From contig JAWNGF010000001.1 in the NCBI GenBank assembly GCA_037039685.1, positions 1 through 64,000 on the forward strand: a stretch of 64,000 bases of DNA, in the 5' to 3' direction. The DNA is from Ceratobasidium sp. AG-K (Eukaryota; Basidiomycota; Agaricomycetes; Cantharellales; Ceratobasidiaceae). Shown here in pieces: positions 23,531-35,535 of the stretch. Position 1 is the first letter of the stretch. Every line of letters begins with the position of its first letter. The notes beneath the pieces were generated by a model. The model did not search any database and was not told the origin of the DNA. It saw only the letters and a list, made by a program, of their open reading frames with translations. The position numbers were made by a program, and so were the translations under genes.

Positions 23531-25410
23531 CGATCCGGATTCTCCTTCGCCCTCCTCATCTCCCGCATTCCCTATATATCATGAACGCACGATTTCGGAC
23601 AAATGCGCCCTTGCGTTTTTGTCTGACTTATCTATTACATCCCTCGCATAGCCAAGTCATACATGTTTATGAACTATTTCATGTTCACATCACCATACAC
23701 AATTATATTATGCTCGATGGACCGTTTGTGTTAAGCCGGTGCTCATCACACTTTATCCGCCCATTTTCAATTAACCAAATTGGCTACAATGACTGCATGG
23801 CCAAACGCACCAAATAACTCCCGCTTGATTGTATTTCATTGATGACTGATCAGAGTTCGTCAATGTGATTTTGGTTTGTGTATATGTATATAATCAGAAT
23901 CATTCGCGGGCTATACTTCGTTGACCAACCTGATGAGGGTGCGGTCCATCGATGGGCAATTCACCTCAAGATCCACGCTGTGGACGTACCAACTTCAATG
24001 CCCGAGCATCGACAAGGGTTTGAGCCTAGGCAATTCGCGTGTCTGCACATGGTATGTGGTGTATTCAATGCAGTCGAGTCAGTTCCCACCCGTGATCAAA
24101 GTATTCAATTTCATGATATTCTTATCAAAGGCACAAGTCGCGCAACAACTGCTGCAAACGGCCGGCGATTGCACGCGTACCGTATCGCGGGATCTGGGTG
24201 TTCGGGGCCAACGAGACCTTCCCCATCCACCACTATCTAAGCCCGATGGGCCACTCACCCCGATGTGCGAGGTGGTGCCGAGTCCTCAATCTCAAAACAA
24301 GTGACCTCGTTCGAGGTGGGCGTTGTCAGCCTCATGGTGAGGCCGGAGCTCAGGGATGAGCTCAACAGATATCCGGTCCAGAGCCGTCACTCGATAAACG
24401 TCACACTCCCAAATTGCAAACACCAGACACTTTGCCCAACGATGCTCCTTGTTTGATTTCCCTCCGTTGGTGCCTTAAGATCGAAGCCGTGTGTAAGCAC
24501 GGTCAATTTACAATACAGAAGATAGGCTAGTAGGCGAACGGATGTGCGCCTCGTTATAGGAACAATAAATTTACGGTGCCGCACGCCTCGCCTCCGTGAA
24601 ACCCCCAGGTCAGTTGGCCAGACCTTCTGATGCACCAGTTTCCGGAGAAAGCTGCCGGGGCCGATTCACCGAGTGAGGATACTTGTGTGGATAGCGTGGG
24701 GTTAAAGCATTCGTACATGGTACATATTGAGAGCGCATTGAAGGTGGATCACTTCGATCTGTATAACATCTTATCCTATACATGCGGTCTTCCATCTGAA
24801 GAACAAGTAAACCAGTGTGTCTGCGAGCGGAGGCAGGTTAAGTACCTGGGGGCCCTCGGCTCGAATGCAAGCAACCGCCAGCCGACCAGCGTCAGTCTGA
24901 CCAATTGACCATTGTGGGGTTCACCCACTTATAACGGTGTATACGTAGTACTCAGTACACATAGCGACCAAGCAACTTCTCAGTCTCCGGGCACCGGATG
25001 AACGCGAAATCATTCATATTTTGCGCTATATCCTGTCAATTTGCTCGGATTATCATCCTTGGCTTCGCTAATTCAGCGTGATCCCATGACTTCCACGCCC
25101 TTCCAAAATCTTCTTGGCCACAACGTTAAGTTGACGCACTCAGGTTCTCGGGAGATTGTCAAGAACCAGAAGAAGTCGCCGAAGCTCGCCTTTTGACATG
25201 GGCCTTGGCCCCATGTGTAGCAAAGGGGGCCTGAACATCGATGTTCCCAAACGAGGCATCTAGGTTCTGCCCTGGGAAACGCCCCTGTTCCTCTCTCTTT
25301 GACTCCAAGTAATCTTGGCTATCGACATGTCCTCAGCCCCAGTATAAATAAACAATGACCTACCAGAGTCGTCACTGAGGCTAGTGCTATCGTTCACGTC
25401 ATTGGCCTGG
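23531..25410. other. spacer between the two caspase-like paralogues
   Basis: No recognised gene. Overlapping short frames at 23878-24304 and 24630-24908 have no family content. A short inverted repeat (ACATGGG / CCCATGT) lies near 25195-25220. Confidence 0.4.
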
Positions 25411-25537
25411 GGATGGCGCCCTCCTACCACTTTGGTACCTCACAGTCTATTGGGGATGAGGAGTCGCTCTGAATCCAGTTCAAATCGAGCGATCGGCTAC
25501 GCCACCGATTAATGTCCACGGGACCATCAGCAAATAT

Positions 25538-26706
25538 TTGTTCCTGAGAACCCTTGATGCGATCGAGCCAGTGCCCGATGCCGATCCGCCTTCTCGGGCA
25601 CTTTCGCCTCGGCAATCACAGCATACCACCCTTGGTAGAACGTCACCCGCTCTGGCACCTCATCTCGCAACATGGTTCATCGTCGTTATTGTCGTTGGTG
25701 CCGACGGCCTAAAGGATCCCGAGACCGACCTTTCGTTTATTCTGGGGGCCCTCACGTCTGCCGCGGTACACCTTGTATCGCTTCTCGATGACGAAGCTAC
25801 CCACACATCCATTTGGCATGAGCTTCGTCAACTGTACCAGAAAGCCCAGCAGAGCCCCGGCTCACGCTTACTCGTTTATCTCACAGGGCTCGGTGAAGAA
25901 TCGGGCATGCGCTTGTTTGCCGATGCGATCATTGGCGCGGAGGATCTTAAACGTTGGCTTGCAGAACTACACACGGAATCAACCCACCCACCACCCGCCT
26001 TGGGTGTCATTTTTGACGTCTGCCGGCTCGCTGCACTTCCCAATCCCAGTTTGGATTTCGATCTCGCGATCGTTTGGTCGTGCTCGGTAGGCCGGCTAGC
26101 GTACGCGCTCGACTTTGGCCCAGAGCTCCCAAGCTCATGCTTTCTCAATTCGTTGTTCTTGGCGGCGCATGATGAACTCGTGGCGTCCATGGATTTTGAG
26201 CATGCGTTCAAGTCTCGACTGGCTGAGCAGGGGGCTCTACTTCAGTTCATCCATCACAGGCGGCACGAGGGCAACAAGCGTTGCAACGAATGTGCCGAGA
26301 CTGGCCCATGCCGCCCTCCCAGCCCACAAGAGTCCGAGTGGGGACTAGCCGGGGTGAGTGTGATCACAGTTAAAGCATACGTTCACTAATCTCTCGGCCC
26401 AGCGAGACACGCTTCTCGCCTTGGGCGAACTGATCAAGTCTGAGTTCCTTGATGTTGCACACCGCGTTCATGCCGAGATGACCGAGAAGATGTCATGCTG
26501 GAAGTTTTTGGATTCTGGTATGGTCCCAGAGCTTGGTGCACGAAAATATGCTAACGCAATGTGTCGCAGAGCCTCATGCGGTTCTAGGTCCCAGCGCTGG
26601 GTCCGACCGTCCCTCAGGCTCCACCGGACACTCGTCCAAGTGCCACCGTGGGAGTACTGGAGCGACCGCACAGGCGGCGGCACCAATCCTGACAGTCGAC
26701 TCGTAG
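25538..26706 (+). CDS. caspase-fold paralogue, catalytic His missing (copy 2)
   Basis: The sequence is a close direct paralogue of the gene at 21490, with the same last exon borders (introns at about 26354-26402 and 26518-26570). The domain reads ATWFIVVIVVGADGLKDPE, LLVYLTGLGEESG, GVIFDVCRLAA and VWSCSVGRLAYAL. The GHG position is GLG (25886-25894), again without His, while the Cys is kept (26021-26023). The C-terminal tail is unlike copy 1: it is Ser/Gly-rich and ends at 26704-26706. I could not find the 5' exons that encode the membrane anchor in copy 1. The true start is unknown; an ATG at 25414 followed by an intron is possible. Either the gene lost its anchor or the 5' exon is too diverged to see. 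Confidence 0.6.
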
Positions 26707-27211
26707 GCTTCAAAGCATATTCATTTATTCCTTCTATCTCTTTCTATCTTACGACTTATTGTATGACGGAAGCACAGCATCGGACATACACGCCGTTGTA
26801 TTTTCATCCCATATATCTATCGCGTTCATCGCATGGCCAACTCACAAACTTTTATTTACTACTTCATGTTCACCGGACCACTGGCGATTATTTCGCATTC
26901 GATGGCGTGTTTGTTGTGTTCAGTGGCGTGTTAGCACATTTAAATTAAAGCAAATATAACACCAAGACATGATGATTGGATTGCCGGGGACCATAGGCTC
27001 TTGCTTTATCGAGATTCAGTGAACCAACAGGGGATTTATACTCAGCAAACAGCGGGGTTGAGATAATGCTACCCTCTTCCACCTTCCAATGGGCTCATTT
27101 GAGTAAATTCATATGCAGCTAGCTCACATCGCTGAAACCAATACAACCCGCCGATACAAGGCGCCGAGACTGTTGCATGGTTACGACAGTGTGAGACACA
27201 AGTAAAGGGGT
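26707..27211. other. intergenic, converging 3' ends
   Basis: No gene is seen between the plus-strand caspase-like gene and the minus-strand COG4; it should hold both 3' UTRs. Confidence 0.5.
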
Positions 27212-30135
27212 TTATACCCGCAAGGCTCCAACAGCTTTAGCTTCACTCGCACTTAGCTTCCATGCAATGCCCGAGCTAGTATAGAATTCGTCTGGATCTT
27301 CCTCCTGTACGCGGATGGCATATGTCAGGTATGTGAATCATTACGGGAGAACGTGAGACGCACCGCATCCAAATTGAGAAGAGTAGAGACTTGCTGCAAT
27401 CTTGTAAACTTGTCGCGTGCGTCACCCACCGAAAGGTGTCCGATAATGGCTCGCAAATCTCGATCGAAACGAATAGCGCCCAGCTAGTGACCCAATGCGT
27501 AAGATTCCCAAGAACATGCACGGCTGAATTTCCGTCGGCGCACCTCAGTGAATTTCATCCCCATAATATATTTCTCCCAAGGCCTTACTACGACTTCAAC
27601 AGCCAAGGCAAAGAAGGCACGATAGTTCTCCTCAGTAAGAGTATCCTATAGGTCTTGTCAGATGGGTCGCGTCGATAGCACTGTTAAACTTACCCGGTAC
27701 GCACCAACCACTTCACCCCAGCCACGCACAAAGCGCTTTCGTACTGCGTCCTCGTGCTCCGCCGTGCTGTAGCCAACTTCATCCAGAACTACATTGCTCT
27801 GCATTAGCCCTGGACCAAACGAGTCCTATATTAGAAAGGAGAGTACCATAGGTTACGTCTCGGTATACGTCAGGAATCAATGACCTCAACCTCGGCTTGA
27901 CGAGCTGTGTAAAAAGGTTGTCGATCCCAGTCTGGGTAATTTGGTGGTTAAGCACATCCTTCCACCATGAATGCGACACGCACCTTGACTACATTCTTGA
28001 AGCCTCCAAGGTCGCCTAACCCAGCAATCACAGCTCGTGCGTCCTCGACTTCACCTTCAAGGAAACCTTGTGCCAGACTAACTGAGCTTGACAAATCTCG
28101 CGCCAGCCGCTCGGCATGGTGAGCACACATGGACAAGTCGTTCAAGTACGTCTAAACCATGACTTAGCTGGGAGCATGGCTTGTTCACGAGTAAATGTGA
28201 CTCACCACAAATACAGCGACCCTATCCTCTCCGGCCTTTCCTTTCCCCACTGGCGCTCCTCCAGTCCTCCAACAATCCTCCATCCGGCGTCTAACCACAC
28301 CCACCAAGTCCCTCTCGACCACGTCCCGAACAGTCTTGACCGTTCGCTTGACGCACACCACCGAACCCGAAGACATCGCGCGGGAAAGTGTCAAATGAAG
28401 AATAAAAAACGCATCATCGGGTGTAGTACTCGTCTGAGCCGTCGCATTCAGACCCGACGTTGGCTGAGGATTTGCAGGTGCAGAGTTAACATGTGCACGG
28501 TCTATCGCAGCTCGAAGGTGCCAGGTTTCGAGCGGGGAATATGTCGAGTCGAACAGTGTTACGAGCCGCAGCTGTGTACCCGTTTGTTGAACAACCTCGA
28601 GTGCCTTTTCTTGGGGTGTAGGTTCCACGGGTTCCTTTTCGGTATTTTGCGCTGCGTGAGAGTCTTTTTGGAAACCAATCGAGATCTGGGAGGGTCCGGG
28701 AGTTAAAGGTTTGAGGCCAAATCCAGGAGTCGCTGGGCCGGGGGTGATTGGTTTCAGCGCGGCCACAGGTGAATCTGGAGTGGGAGGTGGGGAGGGTGTC
28801 ATGTCATCCTATGGTAATTTGTTATATTGGGACAGAGCTGGTAGCGAGCACTACAGACCCACCTCGAGTCGATCAACGGTGAAGCGTCGGAATAGTGCCC
28901 ATCGGCCTGCCATTGTCGCAAGTTCACCCAGAACTCGATCAATCTCGCGAGGATCTGGACCAGAATCGTCGGGAACGGGTGCAGCGCCAGGTTTTGGGCG
29001 AGCAGCAGAGGGGACAAGTGCTTGAAAAGTCGCCGTTCTGGTGTCGGCGAGCTAGAAAAGTAGGATGTAGGGGCACGTGTAAAGGTTAGAAATAAACATA
29101 CCTTCCGTGCAATGTCCCTCTCCTCCTCCCATCCATCATACAGACTATTGACGACTCGGTCGCATTCACGCAACAGCCTCGCGACGACCATATGCATGTT
29201 TCCCGACCCATAGTATTTTTCGACGATAGGTTGGTGTTGATCAATTAAACCTGCCACAGATTCGTACAAGGCGGTAAGTGCGGCGGTGTAGTATACAGGC
29301 GAGGATGCTATGTTACCAAGTCAATAATAGACCCGGGAATATGTGGTCAAAGCTTACTCTTGACAGAAGGAGGTGCACGTCGTGATACAAGATCGAGTAC
29401 AAAATCCGAATAAGCGGCAAGGCCATCCGTTGGACAGTTGATGGCAGGGAAAAGTTTGAAGAAACGGGAGATTGCAACAGGGTCACGGGCAATAGCTGCC
29501 GCGTCGAACTCTTTACGAAAGACACCGAGTAATGTGGTGCGTGCATCGGCTAGCGTTTGACTAGGAGGGTCGGGCAGATCTGACGATGGCTAGGTTTGAC
29601 GTTGGTCGCGAGTGTGGACGTTCAGATTGAAGCACTTACTATGGCGACTTGTGCAAATGGGCCGTCCATAACTTCTTTGGGTACTGCCATCGCTCGGGCA
29701 CAGTGCCTTGCTGCCGCTTCCCAATCCCGTTGGTCAATAGCCGCTTGGAGGGCCGCTAATGAGGCCTGGGAAAGTAGGAAATCACTGGCTGTTTGTCGAA
29801 TTGATAAGTGAACTTACCTTGGCATCCGCAACCTGACCCACGCGCTCCGCCGCCGCTCTCACCCTTCCCATAACCCGCTCCAGTCCACGTACTCCAGCTC
29901 CAACACGCTCGGCCGTTGCTGCCGTCTTGGATACATTTCCCTGTAGAGTTTCACCCCGCTTGACAAGCTTGTCGAGGACAGGTGCAAGATTCTCCAGTCG
30001 AGTAAGCGCCACCCTGATGCGGTCCCTGTCTGCTACTATCTCCGCAAGCGAATGCGAGAGCTCCGACTCTTCGGCTTCGACCTTGGACAACGCTCCCAGT
30101 ACATCTTCAATTCGTACCGCCGTTCGTGCGTTCAT
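27212..30135 (-). CDS. COG4: COG4, conserved oligomeric Golgi complex subunit 4
   Basis: Subunit of the COG tethering complex that drives retrograde vesicle traffic within the Golgi. The protein begins MNARTAVRIEDVLGALSKVEAEE. The typical N-terminal coiled coil of lobe A follows, seen as VSKTAATAERVGAGVRGLERVMGRVRAAAERVGQV. Next are ARHCARAMAVPKEVMDGPFAQVA and FRKEFDAAAIARDPVAISRFFKLFPAIN. Then come IVEKYYGSGNMHMVVARLLRECD, and downstream DLSSSVSLAQGFLEGEVEDARAVIAGLGDL. It ends YTSSGIAWKLSASEAKAVGALRV, close to the family C-terminus. About ten exons. A Pro/Thr-rich stretch (SPPPTPDSP...PGPATPGFG, about 28690-28800) inserted in the middle is unusual and is probably a flexible loop. Identification is strong. 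Confidence 0.88.
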
Positions 30136-30404
30136 GACAAGTGAGGGTCCAGGTCGAAATCACGTGTCTTGTGGTTTTGGACCTAACCAGCACCGTCGTG
30201 GCATAACTTCATGTTGGTGTAGGATTGTGTATTGATTGTCTGGTTGTTATGAAAGCAATAGCGCATCTACAAAGATGTATGTGCAATAAAGCAAAGTACG
30301 AGAGCTTGATAAGTTACACGAAAGCAAGGGGTAGTGTGAAACCGAGCGTGTCAGCAGATAGACCATCTAAAATATCGTCGACCCGACGACGCCCAACATG
30401 GAGG
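30136..30404. other. COG4 upstream region and 3' end of next gene
   Basis: No coding content seen. COG4 and the gene at 30405 are both on the minus strand, so this holds the COG4 promoter. Confidence 0.4.
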
Positions 30405-31298
30405 TTATAATCGAACCTTTCTGAACCGAGGAGCGGGGTTGTCTCGCGTGGCAGTCGTAGGGTTGTATATTTTCCGAAGAAGAAATTTGAGCAACCCGCC
30501 AGCGTGGACGTTATCCCTTGGAAAGATCTTTCCCGTCTGTCGGGTATAGACACTAAGGGCTTTTTCAGAATCGAAATGCATGACAGGATCTCCAGTGAGC
30601 TTGGTGTCGATCAAATCGATAATGTTGACAAATGCGGCATCAACGAGCTACGCAAATTTGACGTTGGCCGGAGTGCCGCATGGAATCATTATATGATTTG
30701 TACTCACCTTGCGACACTCCTCAAGACCATCTGGGATTGTATCAAACTGCAACACACGGCAAAGACTCTGCCACGAGGCAACGTCGTTTTCGTCCGTACC
30801 ATAGAGGACATTGAAGTCCATGGTCAAAGCATCTCGAATTTCATCCCGTGCTTGTTGTTGCGACGAGTTGAACGTTCCGAAATCGATTGTGTTGCACATG
30901 CGGTAGAATTCGGACATGACGGGCTGCGAAGAGTCATACTTGAATGATGTGTATTGGCTGAAGAAGCTGTGGATGTTGGTCTGTGAAGGAGGTTCTTCTT
31001 TTGGTTCGATTTTCGGCTCTAGTGTTGGTTGGGGGGCCGGATCGGGCTCTGTACTCGCAGGTGGCTCGGGACTTTGTGTATCGAGGCGAGGCCTCTTTCG
31101 GGCTGGCTCTGGCTCCGAGTCCGATGATACACTCGACTGTGTTGAATAAGTTAGTAAATATCAGAGCAATCCGAAATTGTAAAACAACCTTACAATCTCT
31201 TCCTCGTCAGAGTCATCCAACTCAACATCGCACCCGCAACCACAGTTGGGGCAAGGTATAACAATTGTTGCCCATTTTCTGGATTTTCGTGTACGCAT
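30405..31298 (-). CDS. FNxxYGTD-family protein, paralogue A
   Basis: Three exons. Exon 1 encodes MRTRKSRKWATIVIPCPNCGCGCDVELDDSDEEEI, carrying a compact Cys cluster (CPNCGCGC) that could bind a metal. Exon 2 starts with a Pro/Glu-rich, nuclear-localisation-like stretch (ARKRPRLD). It continues into the conserved domain: FFSQYTSFKYD, MDFNVLYGTDENDVASWQSLCRVL, IPDGLEECRK. Exon 3 continues VNIIDLIDTKLTG, GKIFPRDNVHAGGLLKFLLRKIYNP and a basic end. The same domain recurs in the next two genes. I know it only as a hypothetical protein family of higher fungi and give no function. The combination of basic patch, acidic linker and Cys cluster would suit a nuclear protein (inference). Confidence 0.75.
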
Positions 31299-31982
31299 CT
31301 GGGGCTGTTTGAATCGTGTGGACCCTTTCTGAAGAAGATCAGTTTGTCGCGTAGGTCACGTGGGCGTGTTTGTGTGGGGGAGGAGACGTGTAATTCTTGA
31401 TGAAAGACAGCATGAATGTCAGGGGCTGTCACTCAAGCACACCTCGTGCCTGAGAATAGACAGCTAAATCGGAATTAGGTAACATTACCAGTGCCACACG
31501 CGGTTTCCTACATTCAATCAGTTTCAACTGGACTAAAATATGGATCACCTGCATTCTGTTTCGGGCGCTGTTAACGCCGGGCAAGTCAGAACAATCCCTG
31601 GCCGGCCCTCACCTTTGCCAGCAAGTAGATCCTATCCTTTTCGTTTATTGTGAAAGGTACTTCGGGTGCCGGTGCTGCCATGTCCGAGCGAACGTACTTC
31701 GTAAAGTAGCACGTATCATCCCAAGTCTTATCAAGGGTTGACGCGGTGGCGCAGCTATAGCCGTCGCCTCGCTGGTAAGGTAACTCCTCGTTGGACTGGC
31801 CAGAGTACGAATTAGGAAGTATAGCTATTGTTGAACGAGTTCCAGGTAAGTAACTACGATAGCATAATAATTTATCCAAAGTGAAAGCAAGGTGTGTAAA
31901 AGTGGATTGTTTAACGCATAACCTGAAGTCCCCTCTTGTCAGCGAGCTAGCCATAGCGAACCCGGACAAATCACCTCGATAG
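31299..31982. other. spacer between paralogues A and B
   Basis: No gene is supported. A long minus-strand frame at 31586-32155 overlaps the end of paralogue B in another frame and looks like a shadow. Confidence 0.4.
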
Positions 31983-32859
31983 CTATCGTCGTCTCGCAAG
32001 TCCACGAAGAGGATCAGGATTCCCGCGGTCAGCTGCACCGGGACAGAATATATCCCGGAGAAGAAATTTGAGAAATCCACCTGCACGAGGGTGGTTCCGG
32101 GGAAGAAATTTCTTTGTGGCGCGAGTGTAAGAAGCAAGTTCTTTTTCGGAATCAAAGTGCTGTACGGGGTTGCCGGTGAGTTCGGTCTCGATCAGATCGA
32201 CAATGTTTACGTAGGTTGCTTCCACGAGCTGTGGTTCCGCCTGAGTTTCAATGACCCATGACGAAAAGTATGCTGCTCTCACCCCTTGACATGCCTCCAG
32301 GTCGTCCGGCACTGGAGAAAATCGTAGTACCCGGCACAAACTCTGCCATGCTCCAAGATCGTTCACGTCTGTTCCATATAGGGCATTAAAGTCCAGGACC
32401 AAGGCGTCCTTGAAATCTCTACGCGCTTGATGAAGTTGTTGTGAGGCGGGCGGAAAGTGCGTTTCGCACAGTTCTTGAAACTGGGGCATGATGGGGAGAA
32501 GGTTCATACTTGAACTTGGAGAATTGGCTGAAGAAGGTTTGGATGTTGGATTGCGACAGCGGTTCTGCTTTTGGCTCGATTTTGGGCTCCAAGTCGACAC
32601 TCGAGGGAGGTGATTCAGGTTGTTCAACCTCACGGCGAGCCCGTTTCCGTACTGGCTCTGGTTCAAATTCTGGGTCCGAATCGGAGGATATACTTATCTA
32701 GGTGAAGTTGAATCAGTGAACACAGAATAACCGTGATGGTGTAAACTGGTTTACAATATCCTCCTCATCAGAATCGCTCAAGTTGACATCGCATCCGCAC
32801 CCGCAGTTGGGACAAGGTATGACAACCTTCGTCCACTTGTTGTTTTTTCGGGTACGCAT
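31983..32859 (-). pseudogene. FNxxYGTD-family protein, paralogue B, frameshifted
   Basis: Same three-exon plan as paralogue A. Exon 1 is MRTRKNNKWTKVVIPCPNCGCGCDVNLSDSDEEDI. Exon 2 begins with a basic patch (VRKRARRE) and FFSQFSKFKYEPS. After this the homologous continuation (IMPQFQELCETHFPP, then LDFNALYGTDVNDLGAWQSLCRVL) lies in a different frame. Comparison with paralogue A implies a net one-base loss near 32488-32505. The remainder, LVEATYVNIVDLIE and HPRAGGFLKFLLRDI, is intact to the stop at 31983. Either the gene is recently broken, or the base is a sequencing error, or an unusually short (29 bp) intron is used. Since the rest of the frame is intact, the lesion must be young or artefactual. 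Confidence 0.65.
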
Positions 32860-33200
32860 CTGGAGAGGCCGGCGTCGTGGAGAGGAGGTTAGATGACGCG
32901 TGTCACGTGGGCGCGCCGGAGATGTGAACGACCATCAGTGGCGATCATCCGGGTGAATGTCAGAGAACGAGATATAAGTATTCATGCACACGGCTCAGGG
33001 TATACACCGCTACTATGTTTAATATTGTTTTAGCCCATATACTAGTACATTCAGCTTGAAACCCCTTCTATCCGAGCCAGTGGCCAATCATGCGCATCTG
33101 AAACGGACCTATAGGCAGTAAGCACGAATAAGTATCAAATTTCTGTGGGTCAGGTTTGCTCTCAGCTCGTGCAGAAGCTTCCCTAACCTTGGGGTCTAGT
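32860..33200. other. spacer between paralogues B and C
   Basis: No gene seen. It contains the upstream region of B and the 3' end of C. Confidence 0.4.
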
Positions 33201-33985
33201 CTAGGCTTTCTTGGCCTTGGTCTTGCCGCCACGACGCGGGTTAACAATCTGACGGAGTAAATGCTTGAGTAGCCCGCCAGCGTGAGCATCTTCTCGCGGA
33301 AAAATCTTCCCCGACCGTTTAGAGTATTTGCTAAGCTCTCCTTCGGTATTGAATAATCTCACTGCTTCGCCAGTGTTAGGCATGTCGACCAGATCGACAA
33401 GGTTGACGAAGATTGTGTCCACCAACTAGCTCGTCCGTCAACAACAACCCCGAACTCTCCTCATACCTACTTGCCTTTTTACACTCGGTCAACGTATCCG
33501 GAATATTTGTTACTCCCATCGCGCGACACAAGTTTTGCCAAGAACCAAGGTCGTTCTGGTCGGTCCCATACGTGAGGTTGAACTGTAGCACAAGGACAAG
33601 CCGGAAAGCGCTGTGAACGCCAGATGATCTATATGTCGCATTGTCCCACTTGAATTGCTTCTTCATACGCTTGAGCTCACTCAAGGCTGGGCGAGTCGGG
33701 TCATAGGAAAATCCAGGGTACTGAGCAAAGAACGCAACCAGGTGTGCGCTTGTATCGGGTTGATTACTGCCCTCGAGAGGAGCGGGGGCAGGTGCAGGGG
33801 CGTTGGTCGTCGCTGGAGTGTTCTGTCCCAAGAACCAATAAAGAAATTAGCTTGATACTTATATCCATACAAGGCAGCGCTTGCTACGCCTATAAGCGAG
33901 AAGACGCAATTGCCTTGGTAAGGCCACTCACCACGTTTGTGCCAGTATTGTCGGTATTGTCGGTATCTGAGTGAACAGAAGCCAT
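33201..33985 (-). CDS. FNxxYGTD-family protein, paralogue C (no Cys cluster)
   Basis: Three exons. Exon 1 encodes MASVHSDTDNTDNTGTNV, rich in DTDN and coded by a GT-rich microrepeat. Exon 2 starts with a PAPAPAPLEG linker and contains FFAQYPGFSYDPTRP, LQFNLTYGTDQNDLGSWQNLCRAM and IPDTLTECKK. Exon 3 reads VDTIFVNLVDLVDM, SGKIFPREDAHAGGLLKHLLRQIVNP and a Lys-rich end KTKAKKA. Unlike A and B it has no CPNCGCGC cluster and a shorter N-terminus, so it is the more distant paralogue. The domain is the same and the intron before (L)VD is at the same place in all three. Function unknown. Confidence 0.75.
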
Positions 33986-35535
33986 TGTTGAGGATGAGGT
34001 GAACTATGGCGGAGGACTGAACTGTGGTGAACAATCGTTGGCTTTAAGTAGATGGAGCCGAGTCCACGTGGCGGGGGGGCTTGAGTTGCCACTTTGCGTG
34101 TATTATGTAACCTGTCCTACTATCAACAACGAGACGTTTCTTCCCAGTAGTTTCACGGCGTCCTTACAACGATACCGCTGCTTACCATACCGGATGTTCA
34201 AGAGATTACACAAATAGGTATATCGACAGATTTCCATGCCGCATTTAGAAGCAGGGTATGTCCATGCATGTATACGCAGTTCGTCGAGTACTCCGCCGCG
34301 AAGTACCGAAAATGGTAAAGTCTAATAAGCCTATGATACTATTTCCTGCCATAACAAACGTATTGCAAGTCAAACAAGGGGGGCTGGGCAAGCATGTTCA
34401 CCATGAAAGGTATTACATGCCCGCGGTGAATAGGTTAGTGTCCCCGCCACCACCGACTTCCGGCCATACGCCGCCACCCACCGCGACCTGAACCACCGGG
34501 ATACGCTTCAGGTAGCATTCCCCTTTCTTACGCGCAAACCCCTCAGCTGCGGGGCTTGGTTATGACTTCTATTTACACAGACTCGAGGGCGATGAACGCT
34601 CAGGTTCGATGTGTGGCCGATTGTCCGCTCACGCGGACAAAGGAAATAGTAAAACCTTGTTAGGAGATATTTCGACGTGACGCAAGCGTCAAGTCATTTC
34701 AGTCGTACACGTGGAACCGGGATGAACCCGAATTTCTAATCGTTCGACACCCGCATTCAACAACGCCGATCAAACAAACGAGCGTACGAGCTTACTGATG
34801 TACCCAATTCGTTATCGGAAGAAGGTTTGCCACTGGCTCAAATCGATCCTAATACCTACTTACCATTCCGACCATGCTAACCACTACGTCGGACCATTGT
34901 CAGCTTAAAAGATAGGGGCTGTTCTGCATTGACGACCTATTTCACTCAAAGGACTCAATCACATACAATAATATGACGACATAATACATAGAATTTGGAC
35001 CCAGTGCTGTGACACAGATAGCCTATCCTGTGGCCGTGCGCGAAGCGTAAAGCGATTGTCCAAATATGGATAATATTGATGAAACATAGCCAGAACTTGA
35101 GCCGATCTCTCAACCTCACATCGATCATCTCGTCTCTCAATCTCAGAAGCACCCCTATATGGAATGGTTGCCGCAGCGTAGGCCTGTGTCATGAACCAGC
35201 ACGCTGGATTGTTCACGTCGAGTCAGTTCTTGAGCTGAGCTGCTTTGTTCCAACCACCGGGGCTCGGTCTCCACGATCGCTCTACGTCGACCGGTTTTAC
35301 AGCGCCCGTACTTACTCAGTCATGTGACCGGGAGCCGGTCAGTCGTGATCACACAGTAGCGCAGGTTTTAGGCAACTCTGTGCAAAGCTACGGGCAGTCT
35401 GAAGGATGAGCGGGGAACAAGATCGAGATGCATATATGAATTTACGATGTTTCGCGAGGAGCCCAGCAGTGCCAGTTCCTTTAGCTTCTAATTTCGTGTT
35501 TCTACCAACTCTGAACCATTAGGAGTACCTTCCAA
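33986..35535. other. intergenic, no gene recognised
   Basis: Short open frames (34258-34491 plus; 35076-35327 plus) have no recognisable content. Confidence 0.4.

Noticed and set aside
31586..32155. 189-codon minus-strand open frame
   Set aside because: It overlaps the C-terminal exon of paralogue B in another frame and has no independent support.
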